Below, one piece after another: positions 51,464-61,253 of a stretch of DNA of 64,000 bases. The notes beneath the pieces are model-generated. The model was not told where the DNA came from, did not search any database, and saw nothing but the letters and a program-made list of their open reading frames with translations. The stretch's first letter is position 1. Each line of letters opens with the position of its first letter. This stretch comes from Adiantum capillus-veneris (taxonomy: Eukaryota > Streptophyta > Polypodiopsida > Polypodiales > Pteridaceae): contig CM043963.1 in the NCBI GenBank assembly GCA_014529385.2, forward strand, positions 106,359,912 to 106,423,911, in the 5' to 3' direction. Both the position numbers and the translations under genes were made by a program.

Positions 51464-53161
51464 TTAATGTGCATACTCGTTTGCTAATTTCTCTTGCTCT
51501 TTTTTTTTTTTTTTGTGAGTATAAAGCTTTATATGTACATTCCCTAAGATCGGAGATTGAGAGGTCAGGGAAAAAGGTTGAGAGGGAAACAAGTGAATAA
51601 TGACTGTCAGCAAACACTCCCCCCTTCCTTGGGTAGATAATACCATTTGAAATGAGCTTGTCACCCTTTGAAACCAATTGTTCCAGTTGGTAATAGGTGA
51701 GAATTTTTGCCAGTAGTTTTCTATTACCCTAGGTGCCTTGTCAAGTTGCAACAGTGGTAAGGTACTCTCCCAGGATCGAACTTGAAGTGGTTCATCAGGT
51801 GATTCTTGAACACTGGGAGGTGTGGATTCTTTTGTAGCTTCATTGAGGTCCATTACTATAGATGGAGGCGGTGTAGAAGCTTTTACCTCTATGGATGTAT
51901 TACATGATGAGCTAGAATCTTCATGGGACTCCCCCCTTCCTGAGCTCGGTGGAACAAATCGTTCTTTCTTTGGTACCCAAACTAGCTCGGGAGCGGGTGT
52001 GTAGCATTCTGTGATTTTTTTCTTTCCACGATCATTGATTCGTTTTGGAGCTACGGGATTGGGCTCACTTGGGTCAGGTGATAGGTAAGAGTACAATCTA
52101 CGTTTTGGCACCCAGATTTGATCATTTCCTTGATAGTAGCCTTGGGCTTCCAATAGTCGTTTAGGAATCCAACGCAGCGTTTCTTTACATTTCTTGGAGT
52201 GAGTGGTACGGTTCTTACTAGGTTTCCGTTTTTTTGCATCAACCATGCTCACTACAGAGGTTTTAGGGACCCACTTGTACGTTTTCTCTGTTATATTAGG
52301 ATGGTTCTTGTGTGTCTCAAGCTTTCTTTCAACTACATTAGTTGAAGCTCTAGAGAGTTGGGCTATGGGGACGTATGGTTCAACCTCCTGGACATGCAAT
52401 GTCTTGGGTTTTATTTCCTTGGGCAATATCTCAGGGACTATGGCTTGAGTGGTAGGGCTAAGAGTTGGTTTTTGCGTTGTAACACCCCCAGTCCCCCAAT
52501 CAATAGTGCATTTGGTGGCTATCATCCACGTGCGGCCTAGGTTTATATTACCCTCCATAGTTCCAGTAGGCATGACCAAAAAGTCTTGAGCTACCACCCC
52601 ATTGTCATAACTGACAGAAGTGTGCCAGATTCCAAAAACCGTAGTTTTTTTCTTGTTGACACCCTTGACTTGGATAATACTCTCAGATAGAGGTGGCTTC
52701 CCTAACTGACACCACACCCCATAGGATAGCAGATTGTATTTAGCACCCGTGTCCAATAAGGCGTTATATAGCACTTTTCCATAGGCACTATTTAACTCAA
52801 TGGGGTATCGTAGAGGTGTGTCAGAGTCCAACCCATCCTCTTCGTGTGCTTCATTTGCATCAGGTTCCGAGCGAGTAGCTCTACCTAATGTTTCCATGAA
52901 ACGGCTAAACATACTAGTACTAAGCTGTGGAGCTTCGGGAGGTGCATGGCCTTCTCTCTCAGTGTTTTGGGTAGGGTATGCTTCCATGATTTTTGAGTCG
53001 GAGGAGGAATCACTAGCGGCTATTTTAGGGTCTTGGGTGGTGCTACCTTGTGTCCCCGCTGAGGGTCTAGAGCTTATCGTGGATGGGTAATGGGTGTCCG
53101 TATGAACAGAGGCACCCTCAATATGCTCGTGTTCTAGCACCCGCCCAGAGCGTAAGTGCAT
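51464..53161 (-). CDS. E5 retropepsin-like protein with W-[VI]-P-K repeats (565 aa)
   Basis: An intact 565-codon ORF starting MHLRSGRVLEHEHIEG at 53161. Residues 1-110 are polar and disordered-looking. A retropepsin-like domain spans about 118-225: NALLDTGAKYNLLSYGVW with catalytic DTGA at residues 137-140, FLVMPTGT, and INLGRTWMIA (the ILG-type flap partner, about 206). The linker is Thr/Pro-rich. Four W-[VI]-P-K motifs follow at residues 297 (KWVPK), 331 (RWIPK), 350 (IWVPK) and 395 (VWVPK), separated by basic segments. The C-terminus (about 430-565) is Ser/Pro-rich and ends in a lysine run. No gag, zinc knuckle, RT or integrase motif. Role unknown: protease and possible nucleic-acid or partner binding by the repeats are inferences. 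Its arrangement matches the post-integrase region of E3. Intactness and LTR identity suggest recent movement. Confidence 0.85.
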   Translation of the reverse strand: MHLRSGRVLEHEHIEGASVHTDTHYPSTISSRPSAGTQGSTTQDPKIAASDSSSDSKIMEAYPTQNTEREGHAPPEAPQLSTSMFSRFMETLGRATRSEPDANEAHEEDGLDSDTPLRYPIELNSAYGKVLYNALLDTGAKYNLLSYGVWCQLGKPPLSESIIQVKGVNKKKTTVFGIWHTSVSYDNGVVAQDFLVMPTGTMEGNINLGRTWMIATKCTIDWGTGGVTTQKPTLSPTTQAIVPEILPKEIKPKTLHVQEVEPYVPIAQLSRASTNVVERKLETHKNHPNITEKTYKWVPKTSVVSMVDAKKRKPSKNRTTHSKKCKETLRWIPKRLLEAQGYYQGNDQIWVPKRRLYSYLSPDPSEPNPVAPKRINDRGKKKITECYTPAPELVWVPKKERFVPPSSGRGESHEDSSSSCNTSIEVKASTPPPSIVMDLNEATKESTPPSVQESPDEPLQVRSWESTLPLLQLDKAPRVIENYWQKFSPITNWNNWFQRVTSSFQMVLSTQGRGECLLTVIIHLFPSQPFSLTSQSPILGNVHIKLYTHKKKKKEQEKLANEYAH

Positions 53162-54186
53162 GTGCTTTTGATACCCTAAGGTGTCAAAAAGCTACTCTAG
53201 GAGGCCTTGTGACTAGTTTTTAGCGTGTTTTTTGTTTGTTTTTTTGCTAGATTTTTTAGAGCGTGTCGTGGAATGGGCCGTGTGATAGCTCGAAACGAGC
53301 GTATCGGTCAGAGGGTCGTGCCGTGCTTTAGAGCCCTCTGTTTGGTCACTCTATGCCCTCGGAATCCCTAAAACTGTCAATTTCCAGTAGGGAACTAGGC
53401 CCAAACTAGAAAGTCTAAGGGTGCAAGTGGGAAGAGAAAGGAGGAGAGTGGAGGACTTGTCCCACATGCTCTCATTCTCTCTTGAGGGAGTAGGGTATAT
53501 ATATAAGAGTGAGTCTAGTATATATCATAAGACTGAGGCCTGGGGCCTGGGCCTGGGCTTGGGCTTGGGCTTGGGAAAATGATCCCGATCCCGATCTATC
53601 TTTTATACAAACCAACCCGTCCGTTTTAAGAGTCACGTTTTTTATTTTCAAAAAATATCGCCGCCCACTCGCTCGCGTTTTAATTTTCGAATTTTTTTTT
53701 CAAATTATTATTATTATTATTATTATTTTTTGGGGAGAAAAAAAAAACTTTTTTTTTTTTTTTTGTGCAGAAATACAGAATTGAAAACGCAGGTATGCAA
53801 AAAATGCAGAATTGCAGAAAATTGCAGGAAAAAACGCAAAAATTGCAAAAATTGCAGGAAATTGCAGAAAAAAAATGCAGAAATTGCAGAAAATGCAGAA
53901 ATTGCAGGAACAAACGCAGAAATTGCAGAAAATGCAGAAAAAACGTAGAAATTGCAGAAAATTGACAGAAATGCAGAAAATTACAGAAATTGAAAACGCC
54001 GAACTTGAAAATGCAGAAATTGCAGAAATTGAAAAAACGCAGACAATAGCAGAAATTGAAACTTGACAGCAATTGCAGAAAACGCAAAAAAAAGAAACCT
54101 TCCACACACTCCTTCCCTGCCTTTCCTATGATAGAAATTGCACCACAAGGAAGCGTAAAGTGCTAACCGAGCTTAGTGTAGGGCAT
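53162..54186 (-). other. E5 leader rich in simple repeats
   Basis: The leader lies between primer site and ORF. It contains (CTGGGC/TTGGGC)n at about 53541-53577, CGATCC repeats at about 53582-53598, (TTA)n at 53706-53727, facing A and T homopolymers at 53738-53764, and a GCAGAAATT-type minisatellite (53766-54090, listed separately). Confidence 0.75.
53766..54090. repeat. GCAGAAATT/GCAGAAAAT minisatellite
   Basis: About 30 imperfect copies of a 9-12 bp unit (GCAGAAATT or GCAGAAAAT) with point changes such as GCAGGAA and GCAAAAA. On the element's sense strand this reads as a pyrimidine-rich TTTCTGCAA repeat. The Cys/Phe- and Lys/Asn-rich open frames across it are artefacts of the repeat. Confidence 0.9.
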
Positions 54187-54205
54187 ATCCCCGGCAGCGG
54201 CGCCA
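54187..54205 (-). other. E5 primer-binding site, tRNA-Asp type
   Basis: TGGCGCCGCTGCCGGGGAT on the minus strand, a few bases after the end of the 5' LTR. It is a close match to the tRNA-Asp primer site of Athila/Tat elements and closer to consensus than the site of E3. Confidence 0.88.
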
Positions 54206-54209
54206 AAAA

Positions 54210-54459
54210 TGTGCGCTCCTTGTCGCACTGTCGAAGCAAGGGACTTGCCGATACACCGTATGCGAGCCACAAACGGCTCCAAGCACACAACAAGCCTAAA
54301 CTAGCAAGCTCAAGAAAACAAAGGGTGTGTCACTCACCGCTCTACGCTCGCCTTCGTGGTGGATTCCTCGCCGCGATGAAAAAGAAGCTGCAGTCGTGCC
54401 GCGCTCAACCGCTTCGCCGCCGTCGTGCCTTCGTAATGCTCGATCGCACACACACTCTC

Positions 54460-54492
<33 letters not shown>

Positions 54493-54786
54493 AGGAGGTG
54501 AAGAAGAAGAAGATGGAGATGGAGCAAGAGCACTCTTCAATTGCACAAATGAGAGAATGAGTAAAAATTAGGTTTAGTTGGCTTTTATAGGAGCTCACCC
54601 CATTCACACTTGGGCGCCCATGCTTAACCAACTAATCCCTTGAATGTCCAAGTTAAAGTGCGCCTCTCATCGGCGATCACTCTACCTTTCCCTATTGGTC
54701 CGACAAGCCCGATACCTGACTCCACCAAATACATAATACGTGTCCATCATAGGTGATGGGGTGTCCGTGAGCCGTGAGGGTTAACA
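54210..54786 (-). repeat. E5 5' LTR
   Basis: Direct repeat of 49580-50160. It differs by G to A in GAAGAAG (near 54380), C to T and G to A near 54740-54750, and a shorter CT tract. Confidence 0.96.
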
Positions 54787-54791
54787 GTCGG

Positions 54792-57120
54792 CTAATGGAA
54801 TTACCACTGATGAAGACAAGGTAAAGGTGATTATAGAATTGCCAAGACCAAACACTGTACGAGAGGTACAATCATTTATGGGACATTATGGATACTACCG
54901 ACGTTTTATCTACATGTACGCTGTAATAGCAAAACCCTTGTATAGTATAATCACGCTCTTCATTTGGACAAATGAATGTGAGGAGTCATTCCAGAAATTG
55001 AAAGATGCACTGGTATCTGCACCAATTCTAAAAGCACCAGATTGGTCAAAGATCTTCCATGTACATGTAGATGCTTCGGCATTTGCAATAGGCTGTATGT
55101 TAGCACAACCAGATGAGGGTAAGACGGACTTTCCAATCAGTTATGCTAGTAGAAAACTCAACAGTGCAGAAAAGAATTATACTACCACTGAAAGAGAAGG
55201 ATTGGGTATGATATATGCGGTAAAGAAATTTTGGCATTACTTACTCGCAAACAAATTCACATTCTTTGTGGACCATTAGGCACTCTTGTACTTAGTAAAC
55301 AAACCTTGTAACACGGGACGAATTGTAAGATGGTTCATTGTGTTACTGGAGTTTGAATTTACGGTAGTAGTTAAGAAAGGAAAAACGCAACAAAGAGTAG
55401 ACCACCTTTCTTGACTACTACATGGCGAAAAAGCTACCGGGGTAGATGATGATCTCCCAGACGCATACCTGTTTAATATAGAAATGATACCGAAATGGTC
55501 AGAGAAAATTATTCCGTTGCTGACATATGGAATGAATCTTGACGACAAACACACGGTGGAAGACGTTAGACAAGCACGAAATTACACAATGCTTGTGGGA
55601 AGAATGTGCCATCATGGAAACGATATGATTCTAAGGTTGTGTATAGGCCCAGAGGAGTACGAAGCGTATCTAGAGGAGGCCCACACACAAACAGGGGGAT
55701 TCCATAGAGAAAATCAAATGATGTATGAACAATTAAGAAGACTTGGAGTGTATTGGCCAGGAATGGCAGGCGATGTAGCAAATTACATCAAGAAATGCGA
55801 CTTTTGCACATCCAATACCACTGTGGATTATGCCACATTATACCAAGTGGCAGTAGCACCCGCATGGACTCATGCTATTGTGGAATATTTGACTAATAAG
55901 GAGCTGCCAGGAGATTGGTCTAAAGCCAGACAAAAGGCTCTACAAATCGAAGCGAATAGGTATACCCTCATTAGTGACCAATTGTATAAAAGAGGAACTG
56001 ATGACCAGCTGAGGTTAGTTCCTCATGAAAATGACTACTTTCCATTATTGGAACAAGCTCATGCAAGCATAGCAGGAGGTCATTTTTCAGCACAGAGAAC
56101 CGTAAAAATCATCATGGTTGCAGGTATATGGTGGCCGACCATGATTCAAGATGCAACAGAATTCGTGAAAAGGTGTGATGAATGTCAACGCACTAAGGTA
56201 CCAGTTAAAAGAGACGAAATGCCCTTAAGACCAATGATGAGTGCTCGAGCATTCGCTAAATGGGGATTGGACTTTGTTGGTCCTATCACTCCACCAGCGT
56301 ATCGTTCACAAGCACAATATATCATAGTGGCCACGGACTACATGACCAAATGGGTGGAAGAAAAAGCCACAACGAAAGCAGACGCTAGAACCACGGCACA
56401 ATTCTTATATGAATATGTGTTTACACGTTATGGCCTTCCAATCGAGCTGGTGAGTGATAGAGGGACACACTTTGTAAATGAAGTTATTTAACATCTCTTA
56501 AATGAGTTTATGGTAATTCATCGCAAATCTGCACCCTATCATCCACAAGCCAATGGCCAAGCGGAAGCGACCAACAAAATATTGTGCACGGTTCTTATGA
56601 AACTGGTTAGTGAAACAAGAACAGATTGGGATCAAATGCTCTATTCGGCATTGTAGGCTTATCGAGTTGCATATAAAACAGCAATCAATGCTACACCATT
56701 TAATATGGTATATGGGTTAAATGCAATATTGCCTATTGACTTTTTGATCCCCACACTAAGGGTAGCCAAACAATTGGACTAGACGAGACATGAACTTTCA
56801 GAACGGTTAGAGGACCTTGAAAAATTAGATGAGTTACGACTCAATGCTGTAGCGGCCATATATGCAAAAAAAAGACAACAGAAAGAGTTTTTTGACAAAC
56901 ATGTCAAGAACAAGGACTTTAAAACGGGAGACTATGTCTTGGTATACACCCTTAAACAGCATGCCAAAAAGCTAAAGAAAAGGGGAATGGGGCCTTATTT
57001 GATCCAAGAAATATCGTCCAGCGAAGCAGTAAAACTGTCGACACTAGATGGAAAAGAAATGCCGAACTGGATTAGTGAGTGTCGTTTAAAAAAATATCAT
57101 CTACCTTTAACACCGGAAAT
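54792..57120 (+). pseudogene. E3 RT end, RNase H, double H2C2 module and integrase
   Basis: The frame continues from E5 with ANGITTDEDKVKVIIELPRP and FMGHYGYYRRFI (RT thumb). RNase H: FHVHVDASAFAIGCMLAQ, ISYASRKLNSAEKNYTTTERE, and HYLLANKFTFFVDH. Two integrase zinc modules with identical spacing H-x6-H-x30-C-x2-C lie in tandem. The first is at 55682-55807 (EEAHTQTGGFH ... KKCDFC) and the second at 56060-56185 (EQAHASIAGGH ... KRCDEC). The integrase core has Asp in WGLDFVGPI (about 56270), Asp in ELVSDRGTHF (about 56456) and Glu in HPQANGQAEATNK. A GPY/F-type tail (GMGPYLIQEIS) lies near 56990. Stops at 55277 (TAG), 55412 (TGA), 56489 (TAA), 56654 (TAG, expected Trp) and 56780 (TAG), but no frameshift. 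The frame runs on into the second protease region. Confidence 0.88.
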
Positions 57121-58438
57121 GTTGTTTCAACTGCATTATGGAAAAACCTATAGACAGGAACAACAAAGAATTCAGGACCAGGCACAAAAAAAAACAAAGG
57201 AACGGATTGCTAAACGAAAGCAATTTCTCAGGACAATAAACATGGTCACCCCAATGATGAATGACGAATATCCTCTTTCAACATCCCAAACGATCAAAGC
57301 GGATATACAAAGCGACGAATTAGAAAAGACCATGACAGACCTTAGGGCTCAGGACGATAGCATCTTGGACGACTTGGAAGATACATGGTGTAGTCCTTAC
57401 ATAAAAGCTTATGAATGCACAAAACAAGTTGAAATCTATGCATTGCTTGACACTGGAGCAAAAATGAGTGTCATCAGCTTTGAGCTCTTTAAGAAACTTG
57501 GACCAATGAAGACGATCCAAGAGACACACCGGTTGAAAGTAGCATCAAGTGATGAGGTGACCACATTGTGGTCTATTATAATACCAATCACAGTGCAGGC
57601 ACACCCGTACACTACTAAATTCCATGTACTGCCACCAAGTAGATCAGCAGCGCCGTGTATCTTAGCAGTGTCATGGATGAAAGCTAACAGGGTATTCATT
57701 GATTTGGATACTAATGAGGCACTATTCAGAAAGGAAATTTTTTTAGAACCCTTCTTATCATATAACCAATTCATGTCAAGGAGGAAACAAAAGTCAATAC
57801 AACCGCAAAGATCTACCCAACAACAAACAAAGTTTACAAGTCCAGCAACGTCTTATCAAAAATCAGCAACCATGCAGGGAACCAGGCAAGTTTGGGTACG
57901 GCGTACAGAGATGACCGAGGCACAATTACATCAAAAGCGGAAATACAAATTTTGGATAAGGCACGATAGCCTAATTCCTATAAAAAAGGAGTCAGAAGAA
58001 CAGACAAAACACCGAAAGCCAGCAAAACTTCAAAGAAACATAGTCAATCTGTCAAATACGCAACGGACTATATTGGTATGGCGGCCAAAATTGCCAATTC
58101 AAAACGAGCCAACAACACAAGAAGGGCGGCCAAAGATGACAAACGAGCAGTTATCTACAACTGTCAAGGTCATGCAACATCATGCAAACAGCACGAGGAA
58201 ACAAACAGAATCAACAACAAAAACTACAAGGATGTCTAAGACCCAAGTCATCAAGGAAGAAAGAAAGAATGTTCCACTAGATACGACAATATCGACTTCA
58301 AAGGAACCACATACGCCAATTCAAAACCAGTCGAAAACAATCAAACAAAGAGCGGCAGATCTACAACTACTCCTTGCAAAGAAAATCTGCCAGCCAACTC
58401 AAGCTACCACAGGAAGCCTCAACGACAAATGCCAATAA
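57121..58438 (+). CDS. E3 post-integrase extension with second retropepsin-like domain
   Basis: This is the continuation of the pol frame past the integrase tail, about 440 codons to a stop at 58436, without premature stops. A basic, Gln/Lys-rich linker (about 57130-57240) precedes a retropepsin-like domain. That domain has EIYALLDTGAKMSVISFELF (DTGA at 57449-57460), KFHVLPPS and CILAVSWMKANRVFIDL (about 57655-57710). After it come W-containing basic motifs: VWVRRTEM (about 57892), FWIRHDSLIP (about 57950) and LVWRPKLPI (about 58074). A Thr/Gln/Lys-rich tail follows. The arrangement matches the sole ORF of E5. Retroelement proteases normally lie upstream of RT, and E3 has one there too, so this is an additional copy. 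It is not a stand-alone gene; its translation depends on readthrough of the pol frame. Confidence 0.75.
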
Positions 58439-60231
58439 GCGAATCGCTTATACCTTCCTCCTGCACCGCATAAATTCTTTCTACATGCATTGACTGCACA
58501 TGCATATAGGGCTATATTACAAGGCCTGCATTAGCACGAGTTCAAACCCATGCACAACACATACCCTTGACGATACCCTGTCGTCCGGGAGGACTCCAAC
58601 TAGGAGGGGGGGAGGCATTCCAAATGCGGACTCATGTCATATATTAGAGGGCAATGTTTGTGAGCAATTTTTCAACCATTTTTGCGTTTTATTGTGTGAT
58701 TTTTGGAAAAAGAATATGCCCTCGTAATTAATCAGAATTGGGGACCAAATCGTCATTCATGAGCCCCTAGGGATGTGTATAGACTATAAAGAGAGTCAAA
58801 TCTGGCCAGAAAATTAAAAAAAAAAAACAGCAAAAAGTAGGCCAAGGATGACGATAATGAGCGAGTTTGTACATAGACGAGAGAAAAGTGAGCTACAAAG
58901 TGTTTTGCTTTTCATTGGTATTTGTCTAGGTTAGAATTGCTATTTTTGGGTTATTTTGGGATTTATTTGCTTTATTTTAGCCATTTTCTAGCAAAAATTA
59001 TAGAAAAAAATATGTAATCCAGATGGAAACACAAATTAAGAGACGCCTGATCAGAGCAAGGTAAAGAAGACACAAAAAAAATAGGGACTGCAAAGGTGAC
59101 AGGGCAAAATGACCACCGTCATGAAGGGACCTCCAATAGGAGAAATCTACAAAACTGGTAAAACTGGAGCAACCGAAGTCCAAATCAGGAAATTTACGAG
59201 CCTAAACCGCATCTCGCAAAAAGTTATAACCACAGGTAAAAGATTGGAAAATTTGGTGTCGGAGTCTCGATTACATATAGAGAGGCTAGGCTAGAAATCC
59301 CTCATTTGAGTCATTTTCCATAGTGAGAGAGAGAGAGCTCCCTACAGCAGTTGAGACTTCCAGGAGCTCATCCATCGTGCACGGTCACCAGATCGACATC
59401 AGATATGAGAGGTATGCTCGTCAACACTGACTCTAAGTGTTGTTTACTTCAGTTAGTCGCGAAACCTGGCCGGCATCACAATCACAACCTGTGCACACAT
59501 ACGGTAGACCGGTTGTTAGGGAGACCTAGAGGCCACCAAATGGAACCAAAATTGAAAGGTACAATGCCTATAGCTTAGGGATCGAGCCTATGACCTCGGA
59601 AAGCGTGAAGGAATCCGCTCAGAAAACCCTTATTTCACAGGACTTGCAAAAGAGCAACTAAACCAAGGTGATCGGAAATGAGCCAAAATTCATAGACAGC
59701 AAGCCAATAACCTTGACAAACCGACTGAAGGGTTAGACTATGAAAAAGTTCGTCAAAACGGATCCTAAAGTCCCTATCTGGCGAAAACCGCACAAAGCGT
59801 CACGATACTCTAAAGGGCCGACCAAGTGACAAAATGACACCAAATTCAACAAGGTACATCCAAAAGAGGTCAACTACGAGATGGAATGTGTCCACTCAGG
59901 AAAAAAGCTCTTCCACTAGGGCAAATGCCGGAAACAGACCAGAAGGATGTCCAAATGGTCGTTCTTGGTGTTGTAAACACCAAAACAACAATTGATTGCT
60001 TGGATGGAGGGTCAAAAGGAAATAAAAGACAGTTGGAATCATACAATGACCAAAAGGAACCGCGACCATCACCTAAGTGGTCTACTTCGACTCCAGGACC
60101 AGCTAAGTGCTGCAAACAGTGTACTCCCTGCTAAATTGATTAAAACTTGATGTGTGTGTCTAGGAGGGCCTATTAAAACCATGGTGGTCAACTAACATCA
60201 AGAAAAAACTGGTAAAAATGACAAGTTGCTA
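58439..60231 (+). other. E3 non-coding region after pol
   Basis: About 1.8 kb without recognisable coding frames. Short open frames (for example 58500-58727 and 59886-60134) show no motif. It leads into the second palindrome array. Confidence 0.6.
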
Positions 60232-60970
60232 GTCTATCGCGATAGACTTGAATTTACACTTAGACAAGTGAAATTTTGACTTTAGCTTCATGAGGGGTGC
60301 TAACAAGGATTATTAACCACCAATATCAAGTCAAAGTGCAAGAAGGATCTTTTCTGGCCAAAAACTTAGTCTATCGTGATAGACTTGCTACACCAATTAT
60401 TGGGGGAAAGACTTTTCAAAATTTTTACAAGCTAGACTTGGGGAAGCACATGAAGGCAGTACACCAAATTTGGTGACAAGATGGACTCATATGGCAAGTT
60501 GAGAAAGACATGCAGACAACTCAGAGTCAGAACAGGATATCTCAAGGGCAGACACGTAAAATTCTCATGTGAGGGGTCAAGAAACCTTGCATCAACTGGG
60601 AGAAGGCAGACAGATGGTCACAGAGCCAAAAAATGACAAATTGGCACTAAGTACCAGTCTATCGCGATAGACTAAGCAGAGGGATACTGGACCATCTTAT
60701 AAAAAATTTGAATTATCATTTGTCTTCAACATGATGCAAGAGGACCACCCAATAATTTTGAGCCCAAAACAACACAAAATGAAGGAGATAGACCAACATC
60801 TCCTTGGCAGGAATTTGGAAAAGTGGGAGTTGATCTAAAAAGGGGTCACTTGACATTCATTTGAGGTGAAAATGAGATCAGATCATGTGCAAGGTATGGG
60901 AAACCAAATGGTGGAGGCACAACTGCAAAATAGGACCTTGGTCAAAAAAAGGTTAGTCTATCGCGATAGA
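60232..60970 (+). repeat. 3' array of palindrome GTCTATCGCGATAGAC
   Basis: Copies at 60232-60247, 60369-60384 (one change, CGTG in the centre), 60657-60672 and 60955-60970. Steps are 137, 288 and 298 bp. An ACACCAAATTT-type block about 90 bp after the second and fourth copies is also found about 90 bp after the middle palindrome in the 5' array. Both arrays therefore come from the same repeat unit. Confidence 0.9.
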
Positions 60971-61253
60971 CTGAGCAAAAGCTGCAAATGAACAGATTTT
61001 GAGCCTGGGCTTATAGAGTGACCTTACATGCCTTGTGAGCATACACCACACCAAATTTCAAGGCATTTGGACTTGTTCTCCTTCACCAACAACATCAATT
61101 TGAAGCGGCCAAAGTCGCACAATGGAAGAGCTTGTCTATCTGCTAACATTTTACCTTAACTAATCTTGGGACTAAGAAGGCTCATCTAGATGCATGATTA
61201 AGTAATAATCAATTTAGGAGAGTAGTACTATGTTTGTGCATTAACTATTAATT

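Larger units (their letters stand above)
49580..54786 (-). mobile_element. E5: young non-autonomous LTR element with a protease-only ORF, 5,207 bp
   Basis: A minus-strand element with TG...CA LTRs at 49580-50160 (581 bp) and 54210-54786 (577 bp), flanked by a perfect 5-bp duplication GTCGG (49575-49579 and 54787-54791). The LTRs differ by three transitions and one 4-bp change in a CT/CA tract. The primer site is tRNA-Asp type (54187-54205) and there is a polypurine tract (50161-50172). The interior has a repeat-rich leader, one intact ORF (53161-51464) and a non-coding tail. No gag core, RT, RNase H or integrase is present, so it must use proteins of another element. It splits the RT gene of E3. 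Confidence 0.95.

Noticed and set aside
53680-54107. Cys/Phe-rich open frames of 135-141 codons
   Set aside because: They are translations of the GCAGAAATT minisatellite in the E5 leader.
49581-54560. Open frames of 70-142 codons at each E5 LTR
   Set aside because: They are copies of one LTR sequence running through CT/CA tracts; no motif, and they start inside E3 or leader sequence.
58500-60134. Short open frames between E3 pol and the third ORF
   Set aside because: No motifs, and the region behaves as the non-coding part of E3.
36943-60970. CRISPR-like reading of the repeated palindromes
   Set aside because: Spacing of 298 bp, a plant nuclear context and related (not unique) spacers rule it out.
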